Source: Opitutia bacterium UBA953
GTDB taxonomy: Bacteria > Verrucomicrobiota > Verrucomicrobiia > Opitutales > UBA953
Length of the DNA stretch: 64,000 nucleotides
NCBI GenBank assembly: GCA_002293125.1
Contig: DBCR01000018.1
Coordinates: forward strand, 9,372 to 73,371
Direction: 5' to 3'
This document shows positions 33,631 to 42,484 of this stretch, in pieces. How positions within the stretch are numbered: position 1 is the stretch's first letter; each line of letters starts with the position of its first letter. Made by a program: the position numbers and the translations under genes. Under the pieces are notes generated by a model, which was given only the letters and a program-made list of their open reading frames with translations, did no database searches and was not told the origin of the DNA.

Positions 33631-35361
33631 ATGTCGACCATTCGCATCCTTGAGGCGACGGTGGCCAACCAGATCGCTGCTGGTGAAGTGGTGGAACGTC
33701 CGGCCGCGGTCATCAAGGAACTGCTCGAGAACTCCCTCGACGCCGGTGCGCGTCGCGTGACGGTCGATTTCTCCCGGGGCGGCAAGGCCCGGATGATCGT
33801 CGAGGACGACGGGAAGGGCATGACGGGCGACGAAGCGTTGCTGAGCCTTGAACGTCATGCGACCAGCAAGATCCAGGTGGCTTCCGACCTCGACCGCATC
33901 GCGACGTTCGGCTTCCGCGGAGAGGCGCTGCCCTCCATCGCCAGCGTGGCCCGCTTCACGATGCAGACCCGCCCGGCCTCCGCGCCTTCGGGCACCGAAA
34001 TCGCGATCAATGGCGGTAAGCTGGTGCACCGGCGTGACCATGGGATGGCGCCGGGTACGCGCATTGAGGTTTCCAATCTTTTCCATCCGGTCCCGGCTCG
34101 GCTGAAGTTCTTGAAGTCCGATGAGACCGAGGCTGCTCATATCGTGCGTCTGGTGCGTCTCTACGCCATCGCTCATCCCGAAGTCGGTTTCCTGCTGCGC
34201 GAGGACGGCCGCGAGATCTTCCGTTCGCCGGGCAATGCGCCGCTCCTGGATCGCGTCCGCGAAATCTGGGGCCGTCAGGTAGCCGAAGAGGTCACGATCA
34301 TGCCTTCCTTTGCGCGTCCAGACATGCGCCTCAGCGGCCTGCTGGGTAAGCCCGGCGTGAGCCGCGGTACGCGTCAGGACCTGGTCACCGTCGTCAACGG
34401 CCGTCCGGTCGACAGTCGTACGATGGCCTTCGCGCTGACGGAAAGTTATCATACGCTGATCCCGAAGGGTCGTTACCCGCTGGCGTTCATATTTCTTGAG
34501 ATGGATCCGGCATGGGTCGACGTAAACGTCCATCCCGCCAAGCGTGAGGTGCGCTTCCGCGACGAAGCCAAGGTCCGCAATTTCCTGATCGAGTCCGTCC
34601 TCGCGGTGCTGCGCGCGCGTGCCGACGACGGTCTGCCCGCCGAGACGGTTCCGGCCGTAGCACCGGCCACTCCGTTGGCCGCCGCCGCACCCCCGACGGT
34701 GAGCGGTCCGATCGCATCCGGCGCCGCGCCCTCGGCTTATGTGCCGCCGGCCGCCGCTTCCGCTGCGCCGACCCACGCGCCGGCGGTCCGCCTTGGCTGG
34801 CGTCTGCTCTCCCGTCTCCGCGAAGAACGCGCCGTCTTCGAGACGCCCACCGGTCTGGCCATCCTCGATATCGGGGCAGCGCACCAGCGCGTGCTCTACG
34901 AATCCATCCTCGCGCAATTCACCGCGCAGAAGCCCGTCAGCCAGCCGATGCTCGTGCCGCTGAGCATCGAGCTCGAACCGTTGCCCGCCGCGGTGCTCAA
35001 GGAGCGACTGCCGCTACTGGCCTCGGCCGGTTTCGATTTCGAGGAGTACGGTCGCAACTTCTGGCGCATCCAGGCTCTCCCTGCATGGCTCGAGCCTGAG
35101 GACGCCTTGGCCTTCGTCCGCGACTTGCTGGCCGAGATGGCCCGCCGCGAGGGTGACTTCGGTCGTCCCTCGCTGGCCTATGATGCCCTCGCCAAGATTG
35201 CTGTCATCAAGGCTCGCCGTAAGGGCGACAGCCTTTCGGACGCCGAACTGATGGAGCTGGTGCAGGCGTTGTTCCGTGCCGTCCAGCCCGGCAGTTGCCC
35301 GCGTGGACGCCGGACCTATGTCGAGTGGACGGATGCCGACCTGACCCGCCGTTTCGGCTGA
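33631..35361 (+). CDS. mutL: DNA mismatch repair protein MutL
   Basis: A 576-residue MutL. The N-terminal GHKL ATPase is intact: RILEATVANQIAAGEVVERP, ELLENSLDAGA (catalytic Glu and Asn), EDDGKGM, SLERHATSKI and TFGFRGEALPSIASV. A Pro/Ala linker (about 330-385) joins the C-terminal dimerisation domain. There the endonuclease motif DQHAAxERxxxE reads DIGAAHQRVLYE (residues 413-424) and the CPHGRP motif reads CPRGRR (556-561), so nicking activity is doubtful. It is a mismatch repair mediator. Its TGA abuts the convergent uvrB stop with no spacer. Confidence 0.95.
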   Translation: MSTIRILEATVANQIAAGEVVERPAAVIKELLENSLDAGARRVTVDFSRGGKARMIVEDDGKGMTGDEALLSLERHATSKIQVASDLDRIATFGFRGEALPSIASVARFTMQTRPASAPSGTEIAINGGKLVHRRDHGMAPGTRIEVSNLFHPVPARLKFLKSDETEAAHIVRLVRLYAIAHPEVGFLLREDGREIFRSPGNAPLLDRVREIWGRQVAEEVTIMPSFARPDMRLSGLLGKPGVSRGTRQDLVTVVNGRPVDSRTMAFALTESYHTLIPKGRYPLAFIFLEMDPAWVDVNVHPAKREVRFRDEAKVRNFLIESVLAVLRARADDGLPAETVPAVAPATPLAAAAPPTVSGPIASGAAPSAYVPPAAASAAPTHAPAVRLGWRLLSRLREERAVFETPTGLAILDIGAAHQRVLYESILAQFTAQKPVSQPMLVPLSIELEPLPAAVLKERLPLLASAGFDFEEYGRNFWRIQALPAWLEPEDALAFVRDLLAEMARREGDFGRPSLAYDALAKIAVIKARRKGDSLSDAELMELVQALFRAVQPGSCPRGRRTYVEWTDADLTRRFG

Positions 35362-37347
35362 TCAGCGGCGGCCCTTGTGGCGCTTCGGCGAAGCCGGCTT
35401 GCCGGTGCGCAACGCTTCAATCTGGTCGCGTAGATTCGCCGCGCGTTCGAACTGAAGTTCGTCCGCCGCCGCGAGCATCTCGGTTTCCATATCGGATAGG
35501 ACGCGCGCGATATCGCGGTCGTCGGTACCTTCGGCCACCGCGAGGGCTTCGTCGGCTTCGAGGTCCACGAGGCTTTCCTCGATCCTGCGGCTCGTGCTCT
35601 TCGGGGTGATGCCGTACTTCGTGTTATGGGCTTCCTGGCGCTTGCGGCGGTCGCCGCAGATGGTCAGCGCACGCGTGAGAGACTTCGTCATCACATCGGC
35701 GTAGAGCAGGACCTTGCCTTCGACGTGGCGCGCCGCGCGGCCGGAGGTCTGGATGAGGCTCGTCTCGCTGCGGAGGAAGCCCTCCTTGTCGGCGTCGAGG
35801 ATGCCCACGAGCGCCACTTCCGGAAGGTCGAGGCCTTCGCGGAGCAGATTGACGCCGACGAGGACGTCGAAAGACCCGGCGCGCAGGCGGCGTAGAATCT
35901 CGACGCGTTCGATCGCATCGATGTCGGAGTGCAGGTACTCGACCTTCAGGCCGCTATCCCGCATGAAGTTGGCGAGGTCCTCGGACATCCGCTTGGTCAG
36001 CGTCGTGACGAGCGTACGGAAGCCGCGGGCGGCGACGCCCTTGGCTTCGCCGATGATGTCCTCGACCTGACCCGCGATCGGGCGGACTTCCATGATCGGG
36101 TCGAGCAGGCCCGTCGGGCGGATGACCTGTTCGGCGACGACGGATGAGACTTTGTACTCGTGGGGCGCCGGGGTAGCCGAGACGTAGACCGCTTGGTCGA
36201 CGAGCGTGTCGAACTCCTCGGGGCGGAGCGGGCGGTTCTCGAGCGCGGAGGGCAGGCGGAAGCCGAACTCCACGAGGCGTTCCTTGCGGGCGCGGTCACC
36301 GTGATACATCCCGCCGATCTGCGAGACCGAGACGTGGCTTTCGTCGATGAAGACCAGCTTGTCCTTCGGAAAGAAGTCCAGGAGGCAGTGCGGGCGCTCG
36401 CCGGGACGGCGGCCGGACATGTGCATCGAGTAGTTCTCGATGCCCGGGCAGAAGCCCGTCTCGCGGAGCATCTCGAGGTCGTGCTCTACGCGCATGCGGA
36501 TACGTTGTGCTTCTACGAGACGATTCGTCTTCTCGAAGTGGGTGACCCGTTCCTCGAGCTCGGTGCGGATGGCGGCGGCGGCGGCTTTCACGCGGCCCGG
36601 TGCCATCACGTATTGGTTGGCCGGGTAGAGGTCGAACTTTTCGAGCTGCTTGCCCGGCTTCACGCTGACCGGGTCGAGTTCGCGGATGGCCTCCAGCGTG
36701 TCGCCCCAGAATTCCAGGCGGACGGCGGACTCCATGTAGGCCGGCCAGACGTCGATCGTCTCGCCGCGGGCGCGGAAGTTACAGCGCTCGAGGATGGCGT
36801 CGTTACGGACGTATTGGTTGGCGACGAGCTTCGTGAGGAGTTCGTCGCGGCGCATCGTCATGCCGGTCTTCAGCGCGATCATCGCGGCCAGGAAGTCCTC
36901 GGGCGAACCGAGGCCGTAGATGCAGGAGACCGAAGCGATGACGACGACGTCGCGACGGGAGAGCAGGGCGCTGCTGGCGCTGATGCGCAGACGCTCGATG
37001 TCCTCGTTGATGGCCGAGTCCTTCTCGATGAAGGTGTCCGTCGACGGCACGTAGGCCTCCGGCTGGTAGTAGTCGTAGTAGCTGACGAAGTATTCGACGG
37101 CGTTCTCGGGGAAGAAGTTCTTGAACTCCGAGTACAGTTGCGCGGCCAGCGTCTTGTTGTGCGAGATGATGAGCGCCGGGCGCTGCTGCTGCACGATCAG
37201 GTTCGCCATCGTGAACGTCTTGCCCGAGCCGGTCACGCCGAGGAGCGTCTGGCGCGCGTTGCCGGCGCGCAAGGAGGCTTCGAGCGCGGCGATGGCGGTC
37301 GGCTGGTCGCCCATCGGGCGGTAGTCGGATTTGAGACGGAATTCCAT
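35362..37347 (-). CDS. uvrB: Excinuclease ABC subunit B
   Basis: A 661-residue UvrB of nucleotide excision repair. It starts FRLKSDYRPMGDQPTAI, has Walker A GVTGSGKTFT, the damage-probing beta-hairpin region YYDYYQPEAYVP, helicase motifs (FIDESH; GINLLREGLDLPEV, here GVNLLREGLDLPEVAL), IQTSGRAARH, and a C-terminal UVR domain (about 615-650) for UvrC contact. With MutL facing it, this is a small repair locus. The downstream HAD gene's ATG region begins just after the start of this gene (1-nt gap), so they share a strand and probably a transcript in the order HAD, uvrB. Confidence 0.97.
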   Translation of the reverse strand: MEFRLKSDYRPMGDQPTAIAALEASLRAGNARQTLLGVTGSGKTFTMANLIVQQQRPALIISHNKTLAAQLYSEFKNFFPENAVEYFVSYYDYYQPEAYVPSTDTFIEKDSAINEDIERLRISASSALLSRRDVVVIASVSCIYGLGSPEDFLAAMIALKTGMTMRRDELLTKLVANQYVRNDAILERCNFRARGETIDVWPAYMESAVRLEFWGDTLEAIRELDPVSVKPGKQLEKFDLYPANQYVMAPGRVKAAAAAIRTELEERVTHFEKTNRLVEAQRIRMRVEHDLEMLRETGFCPGIENYSMHMSGRRPGERPHCLLDFFPKDKLVFIDESHVSVSQIGGMYHGDRARKERLVEFGFRLPSALENRPLRPEEFDTLVDQAVYVSATPAPHEYKVSSVVAEQVIRPTGLLDPIMEVRPIAGQVEDIIGEAKGVAARGFRTLVTTLTKRMSEDLANFMRDSGLKVEYLHSDIDAIERVEILRRLRAGSFDVLVGVNLLREGLDLPEVALVGILDADKEGFLRSETSLIQTSGRAARHVEGKVLLYADVMTKSLTRALTICGDRRKRQEAHNTKYGITPKSTSRRIEESLVDLEADEALAVAEGTDDRDIARVLSDMETEMLAAADELQFERAANLRDQIEALRTGKPASPKRHKGRR

Positions 37348-37348
37348 C

Positions 37349-38014
37349 TCAGCCTAGGCGTCCGCGGGCGAGCCACTGCGGGTCGACCTCCGAAAGGTCC
37401 TTCACGATACGGTGGGCGCCGACAGGCTCCAGCTGCTCGCGGGTGTTGGTCGTCGCGAGCGCGATGGTGATGAAGCCACCGGTGAGGCCGGCCTGGAGGC
37501 CCGAGAAGGAATCCTCGAAGACGAACGACGCCGCCGGATCGCCGCCGCCGAGGGCGCAGGCCTTCAGGAAGACCTCCGGGTCAGGCTTGCCCTTCGTGAC
37601 GTCCTCGCTGGCGACCGCGCCGGCGAAGAAGTGGCCGATGCCGAAGAGCTCGAACGACAAGGCGAGATTCTCCTTGTGCGTCGACGTGCCGATGACGCAC
37701 GGGATGCCGAGGTCTTTAAGTGCGCCGCAGAGTTCGCGGACACCGGGGAGCAGGCGAACGTGGCCGGTACGGGCGATGTCGCGGTAGAGGGCCTCCTTGC
37801 GATGAGACAAGCGCTTCACCTCGGCGGGGTCGCGCGTCCAGTTAAGGATGTCGGGGATAATCAGCTCGTTGCGCTTACCGAAGCCACGTTTGAAATGTTC
37901 AGCTGGCAGGGGGAGGTTCTGTTCCTTGGCCAAGGCTTCCCAGGAGCGTTCATGGGCGACGGAGGAGTCGATGACGACTCCGTCCCAGTCAAAGACAGCG
38001 ACAGTACGAGGCAT
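37349..38014 (-). CDS. HAD-superfamily phosphatase, beta-phosphoglucomutase-like
   Basis: A 221-residue HAD hydrolase with a subclass I helical cap. Motif I is FDWDGVVIDS (two catalytic Asp), motif II VIGTST, motif III the Lys in KGKPDPEVF, motif IV FEDSFSGLQAG. The pattern FEDSFSG and cap type are those of beta-phosphoglucomutase and small sugar-phosphate phosphatases. The substrate is unknown. It is positioned 3 nt from the oxidase upstream and 1 nt from uvrB downstream, within a compact reverse-strand run from nadE to uvrB. Confidence 0.82.
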   Translation of the reverse strand: MPRTVAVFDWDGVVIDSSVAHERSWEALAKEQNLPLPAEHFKRGFGKRNELIIPDILNWTRDPAEVKRLSHRKEALYRDIARTGHVRLLPGVRELCGALKDLGIPCVIGTSTHKENLALSFELFGIGHFFAGAVASEDVTKGKPDPEVFLKACALGGGDPAASFVFEDSFSGLQAGLTGGFITIALATTNTREQLEPVGAHRIVKDLSEVDPQWLARGRLG

Positions 38015-38017
38015 GGA

Positions 38018-39496
38018 TCAGTGCTTGTCCCAAGGCAGCGTGACCTTGATCGGACGATGCTCCCAGACATTGAAAGGTTCGAAGATCTGGCCCGGGGCGA
38101 GGATGCCGTTCGGGTCGAGGGCCTTCTTGATCGCGAGCATCGCGCCGATCTCGGCCGGCGTGTGCTGTAGGGAGAGGAAGGGGGACTTCGCCAAGCCGAT
38201 GCCATGTTCGCCCGTGATCGCGCCGCCGAGTTCGACGACCTTTTCCATGACCTCACGGATGGCCTGTTCGGCCTTGCGGCAGTGCTCTGGGTTGAACCGG
38301 TCGTACATGATGTGCACGTGGAAGTTGCCGTCGGCCGCGTGACCGAAGGTCGGGGTCGCCAGGCCGAAGCGGTCGCGGACCTCGCGCGTGAAGCGGAGCA
38401 GGGCGACGTAGCCGCGGATCGGCACCACCACGTCTTCGTTCAGCTTGGCGTCGCCCAGGGCGAACATCGCCTGCGAGCAGGTACGGCGGAGTTCCCAGAG
38501 CGCTTCGGCTTCCGCGGGGTCTTCCGGCGCGCGGAAAGCGACCGCATGGCGCTTCGCCCAGGCGTTGACCTTGACCGCATCATCGGCGAGGGCGGCGGGG
38601 TGTCCGTCGATCTCGACCAGCAGCGCCGCGTGCGTCTCGGCGGAGCCAGCCAGTTCGCTGTCGGTGAAGACGCGCTGGCCGCGGCGTTTCTCCGCGGCGG
38701 CGACCGTCTGGACGTCGAGAAATTCGAGCACCGACGGATTCACGCGCAGCGAGAGCAGGTCGATGGCGGCATCGAGCGCGGCTTCATCGGTACGGAAGGC
38801 CAGCAGGAAGGTGCGCCGGGCGGCGGGTAGGACGGAAAGCTTGAGGGTCGCTTTGGTGATGACGCCGAGCGTGCCTTCGGAGCCGATCCAGAGGTCGCGC
38901 AGATTGAGGCCGCTGACGAACTTGCGGAGCGGGGCGGCCCAGCGGACCTTCTCGCCGGTGGGGAGGAAGCCTTCGAGGGCGTAGACGTGATCACGGACCA
39001 CGCCGTATTTCGCGGCGCGCAGGCCGCCGGCGTTGGTGGCGATGTTGCCCCCGATGCTGCAATGTTTCACCGAGGACGGGTCGGGCGGAAAGAAGAGGCC
39101 GTGCGGTGCGGCGAGATCGTTGATGTGGGCTGTGATCGCGCCAGGCTGAACCGTCGCCATCGAGGAGACCGGGTCGATTTCGATTTTGTCCCAGTGGTCG
39201 AGGTGGATGACCCAGCCGCCCTTGATCGGGGCGCAGGCACCGGTCGTACCGGTGCCGCGGCCGCGGACCGTAACCGGGACGCGGTATTCGTTGGCGAGTT
39301 TCAGCGTGATGCCGATGTCGTCTTCCGTCGCCGGGCGGACGACCGCCTCGGGCATGAAGGATAGGCGCATGTTGTCGAACGACGCGGCGAAGCATACGGC
39401 TTCGTCGGTCAGGACGACCTGCGGACCCAGCTTCACCAGGAGGGCCTGGGTGGCGGCGGGATGCGTCTGCGCGGGAGGGCTCACGCCTCCCATCAA
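38018..39496 (-). CDS. FAD-linked oxidase, GlcD/D-lactate dehydrogenase family
   Basis: A 492-residue flavoenzyme. An N-terminal PCMH-type FAD domain (VVRPATEDDIGITLKLANEYRVPVTVRGRGTGTTGAC; SSVKHCSIGGNIATNAGG) is followed by the FAD-oxidase C domain ending HGIGLAKSPFL. This matches GlcD-like glycolate oxidase subunits and D-2-hydroxyacid dehydrogenases. glcE and glcF are not adjacent, so a single-subunit D-lactate or hydroxyglutarate-type dehydrogenase is also possible. It begins 6 nt after the nadE stop. Confidence 0.85.
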   Translation of the reverse strand: MMGGVSPPAQTHPAATQALLVKLGPQVVLTDEAVCFAASFDNMRLSFMPEAVVRPATEDDIGITLKLANEYRVPVTVRGRGTGTTGACAPIKGGWVIHLDHWDKIEIDPVSSMATVQPGAITAHINDLAAPHGLFFPPDPSSVKHCSIGGNIATNAGGLRAAKYGVVRDHVYALEGFLPTGEKVRWAAPLRKFVSGLNLRDLWIGSEGTLGVITKATLKLSVLPAARRTFLLAFRTDEAALDAAIDLLSLRVNPSVLEFLDVQTVAAAEKRRGQRVFTDSELAGSAETHAALLVEIDGHPAALADDAVKVNAWAKRHAVAFRAPEDPAEAEALWELRRTCSQAMFALGDAKLNEDVVVPIRGYVALLRFTREVRDRFGLATPTFGHAADGNFHVHIMYDRFNPEHCRKAEQAIREVMEKVVELGGAITGEHGIGLAKSPFLSLQHTPAEIGAMLAIKKALDPNGILAPGQIFEPFNVWEHRPIKVTLPWDKH

Positions 39497-39502
39497 GCAG
39501 GC

Positions 39503-41467
39503 TTAGCCCAGTTCGGCAAGCCACGCCGTCGCCTCGGCGTCGGAAGGCATGCGCCAATCGCCGCGGGGGGACAGGGCCAGCGAGCCCACCTTGGGGCCGT
39601 CCGGCATGGCCGAGCGCTTGAACTGCTGGCTGAAGAAGCGGTTCAGGAAAGAGCGGAGCCAGTGGCGGATCTCCGCCTGGTCATATTTCCCGGCAAACGC
39701 GTGCTCGGCGATCCAGAGGACCTTCGAGGGGCGGAAGCCGTTGCGGATGATGTGGTAGAGGAAGAAATCGTGGAGCTCGTACGGTCCGACCAGCATCTCC
39801 GTCTGCTGGGCGATCTCGCCATCGTCGCCCGGAGGCAGCAGTTCAGGGCTGACGGGGGTCGCCACGATGTCCTCGAGGATGGAGCGTTCGGTGCCGACGT
39901 GGCGGGCGTGGGCGGCCCAGCCGACGAGGTGCTTCACCAAGGTCTTCGGCACGCCGATGTTCACGTGGTACATCGACATGTGATCGGCGTTGAACGTGCA
40001 CCAGCCGAGCGCGGCTTCGGAAAGATCGCCGGTACCGACGACGAAGCCGTGGCTCTGGTTGGCGACGTCCATCAGGATCTGCGTGCGCTCGCGGGCCTGG
40101 GCGTTCTCGAAGGTGACATCGTGCTTGCCGGCCGGATGCTGGATGTCGCGCAGGTGGCGTTCGACGGCTTCATTGATCGGGATCTCGCGGGCGGTGATGC
40201 CGAGCGTTTCCATCAGGCGCATCGCGTTGACGCGCGTGCGGGCCGAGGTGCCGGGGCCAGGCATCGTGAGACCGATGATGCCCTTGCGGTCGAGGCCGAG
40301 GCGGTTGAAGGCTTCGAGCGTGACGAGCAGGGCGAGCGTCGAATCAAGGCCGCCCGAGACACCGATGACGACATGCTTGAGGCCCGTGTGGCGGATGCGG
40401 CGGGCGAGGCCCGTCGACTGGATAGCGAAGATCTCCTGGCAGTTCTCGTCGCGGCGGTGCGGGTCCGACGGTACGAACGGATGTTGGCTGTAACGGCGAC
40501 GCAACTTAGGTGTCTGGCCGGTCGGCACGCCGAGGGTGAAGCCGATGACGCGCGGGCGGACGGCCACAGGGGCGCCGAAGAAGGTGCTGTTGCGACGGCG
40601 TTCGGCCGCGAGGCGGTCGAGGTCGATCTGCGAGACGATCAGCGCGAGGTCGAAGCGGAAGCGCTCGGATTCGCCGAGGACGACGCCGTTCTCGGCGATG
40701 AGACCGTGGCCGCTGTAGACGATATCGGTGCTCGATTCGCCCGCGCCGGCGGCGGCGTAAACGTAAGCGGCGAGGCAGCGGGCGGACTGTGACTTCACCA
40801 GGTCGCGGCGGTAGGCGGCCTTGGTCAGGAGCTCATCGCTGGCGGAAAGGTTGCAGAGCAGGGTGGCGCCGGCGAGGGCCTGGGCACCGCTCGGAGGTTC
40901 GACGGCCCAGAGGTCTTCGCAGATCTCGATGCCGAGCATACAGTCGGGCATGTCAGTTGCCTGGAAGAGCAGGTCGGTGCCGAAAGGGACTTTCTGTCCG
41001 AGGAGTTCGATTTCGGTGACTGGGGCGACCCGGGCCGAGGCGAACCAGCGCTGTTCGTAAAATTCCCCGGTGTTCGGGAGGTGGGTTTTTGGAACAACCC
41101 CGAGGATTTTACCGCGGGAGACCGCTACGGCCACGTTGAAGAGGCGTCCATGGACCTCCAGCGGGGTGCCGATGAGGGCAGTGAGGCCAAGCCTCGTGGT
41201 AGCCTCGCAAACCTGCCCTAGGGCCTTTACGGCACCGTTTAGGAGGGTCCGTTGGCCGAAGAGGTCGCCACAGCTGTAGCCGGTCAGGCAGAGCTCGGGG
41301 AGAACGACAATTTCCACCCCCTCTTGGGCGGCTTTTTCCAGGGCCAGAATGATCAGGGTGGCGTTGGCCGCAGGGTCCCCCAGGCGGAGGGCCGGCGAGG
41401 CGGCCGCCACGGTCACAAAACCGTTCTGGTGGATGCGGTTGGACATCAAAGGACTGGTATCCGTCAT
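39503..41467 (-). CDS. nadE: Glutamine-dependent NAD+ synthetase
   Basis: A 654-residue two-domain enzyme that amidates nicotinic acid adenine dinucleotide. The N-terminal nitrilase-type glutaminase shows the triad segments VVLPELCLTGYS (Glu), PKTHLPNTGEFYE (Lys) and GIEICEDLWA (Cys). The C-terminal ATP-pyrophosphatase domain has VIGVSGGLDSTLALL and TDNKSE-like sequence at VVGTGDLSEAALGW. The length and layout match the long form in which ammonia is channelled between domains. The start may be 41467 or the ATG seven codons later (41446). It diverges from thrB. Confidence 0.93.
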   Translation of the reverse strand: MTDTSPLMSNRIHQNGFVTVAAASPALRLGDPAANATLIILALEKAAQEGVEIVVLPELCLTGYSCGDLFGQRTLLNGAVKALGQVCEATTRLGLTALIGTPLEVHGRLFNVAVAVSRGKILGVVPKTHLPNTGEFYEQRWFASARVAPVTEIELLGQKVPFGTDLLFQATDMPDCMLGIEICEDLWAVEPPSGAQALAGATLLCNLSASDELLTKAAYRRDLVKSQSARCLAAYVYAAAGAGESSTDIVYSGHGLIAENGVVLGESERFRFDLALIVSQIDLDRLAAERRRNSTFFGAPVAVRPRVIGFTLGVPTGQTPKLRRRYSQHPFVPSDPHRRDENCQEIFAIQSTGLARRIRHTGLKHVVIGVSGGLDSTLALLVTLEAFNRLGLDRKGIIGLTMPGPGTSARTRVNAMRLMETLGITAREIPINEAVERHLRDIQHPAGKHDVTFENAQARERTQILMDVANQSHGFVVGTGDLSEAALGWCTFNADHMSMYHVNIGVPKTLVKHLVGWAAHARHVGTERSILEDIVATPVSPELLPPGDDGEIAQQTEMLVGPYELHDFFLYHIIRNGFRPSKVLWIAEHAFAGKYDQAEIRHWLRSFLNRFFSQQFKRSAMPDGPKVGSLALSPRGDWRMPSDAEATAWLAELG

Positions 41468-41530
41468 GTTCACCGTTGACCGAAGGGGAGGCAACCCGAA
41501 AGGTCTGCCCACCCCTGTTAAAGGGGCCTT

Positions 41531-42484
41531 ATGTCCGCTCAGCCGCTCAAAGAAGTCCGTATCTTTTCGCCTGCCACCGTGGCCAACGTGGCCTGCGGTT
41601 TCGACGTGCTTGGCTTCTGCATCGATGCCCCGGGCGACGAGATCGTGGCTCGCTTCTCGACCACCCCCGGCCTGCGCATCACCAAGATTACCGGCGATGA
41701 CGGGCGACTGCCCCTCGATTCGAAGAAGAATACCGCCGGGGTCTCCGCCCACGCGCTGCTTCGTCACCTTGGCAAGAGCGACCTGGGTATCGAGATGGAG
41801 ATCCACAAGAAGATGCCCTTCGGCAGCGGCCTCGGCTCCAGCGCCGCGAGCGCGGTCGGCGGTGCCTTCGTCGTCAATCGTCTCCTCGGCGACCCGCTGA
41901 CGCGTCTTCAGTTGTTGCCTTTCGTCGTCGCCGGCGAAGCCGCTGCCGATGGAGCCTGGCATGCCGATAACGTCGGACCTTGTCTCCTGGGTGGCATCAC
42001 CCTCATCCGTTCTAACGCTGAGCTCGACGTGATGGACGTCCCGATCCCGGAGCGTCTCTGGGCCGCCGTCGTGCACCCGGACATCGTTGTGCTCACCAAG
42101 GTCGCCCGCGAGATCATGCCTCGCCAGATTCAGCTCGAGACTTCCACGCAGCAGAGCGGCAACCTCGGCGGCCTGCTGTGCGGCTTCTTCAAGAGCGACT
42201 ACGCCCTCATCGGTCGTTCGCTTCACGACCTTATCGCCGAGCCCCACCGCCACCGCTTGATCCCTGAGTTCTACCGCGCCAAGGCCGCCGCCATGGCCGC
42301 CGGCGCGCTGGGTTTCTCGATCTCCGGCGCCGGCCCAAGCGTGTTCGCGCTTTGCGACGGCGAGGAGACCGCCCGGAAGGTCGCCGCCGCTGTCGCCGCC
42401 GTGTTCGCTTCGGTGCCGATCAAGGCCACGCCTTACGTCTCGCGCATCAATCCCAAGGGTGTCCATGTCCTCTCCGAGTCCTAA
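41531..42484 (+). CDS. thrB: Homoserine kinase
   Basis: A 317-residue GHMP kinase that phosphorylates homoserine for threonine synthesis. The N-terminal ATVANVACGFDVLGFCID and the ATP loop PFGSGLGSSAASAVGGA are specific to ThrB. ISGAGPSVFALCDG is the C-terminal GHMP motif. It overlaps thrC by 20 nt, implying coupled translation. The 63 nt between thrB and nadE must hold both divergent promoters. Confidence 0.95.
   Translation: MSAQPLKEVRIFSPATVANVACGFDVLGFCIDAPGDEIVARFSTTPGLRITKITGDDGRLPLDSKKNTAGVSAHALLRHLGKSDLGIEMEIHKKMPFGSGLGSSAASAVGGAFVVNRLLGDPLTRLQLLPFVVAGEAAADGAWHADNVGPCLLGGITLIRSNAELDVMDVPIPERLWAAVVHPDIVVLTKVAREIMPRQIQLETSTQQSGNLGGLLCGFFKSDYALIGRSLHDLIAEPHRHRLIPEFYRAKAAAMAAGALGFSISGAGPSVFALCDGEETARKVAAAVAAVFASVPIKATPYVSRINPKGVHVLSES

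Noticed and set aside
31659..33653. A 664-codon forward open frame opposite the YyaL-type gene
   Set aside because: Antisense artefact of high third-position GC; the reverse strand shows a full conserved family protein with a CxxC motif.
36160..37470. A 436-codon forward open frame opposite uvrB
   Set aside because: Entirely antisense to a textbook UvrB; composition is that of a shadow frame.
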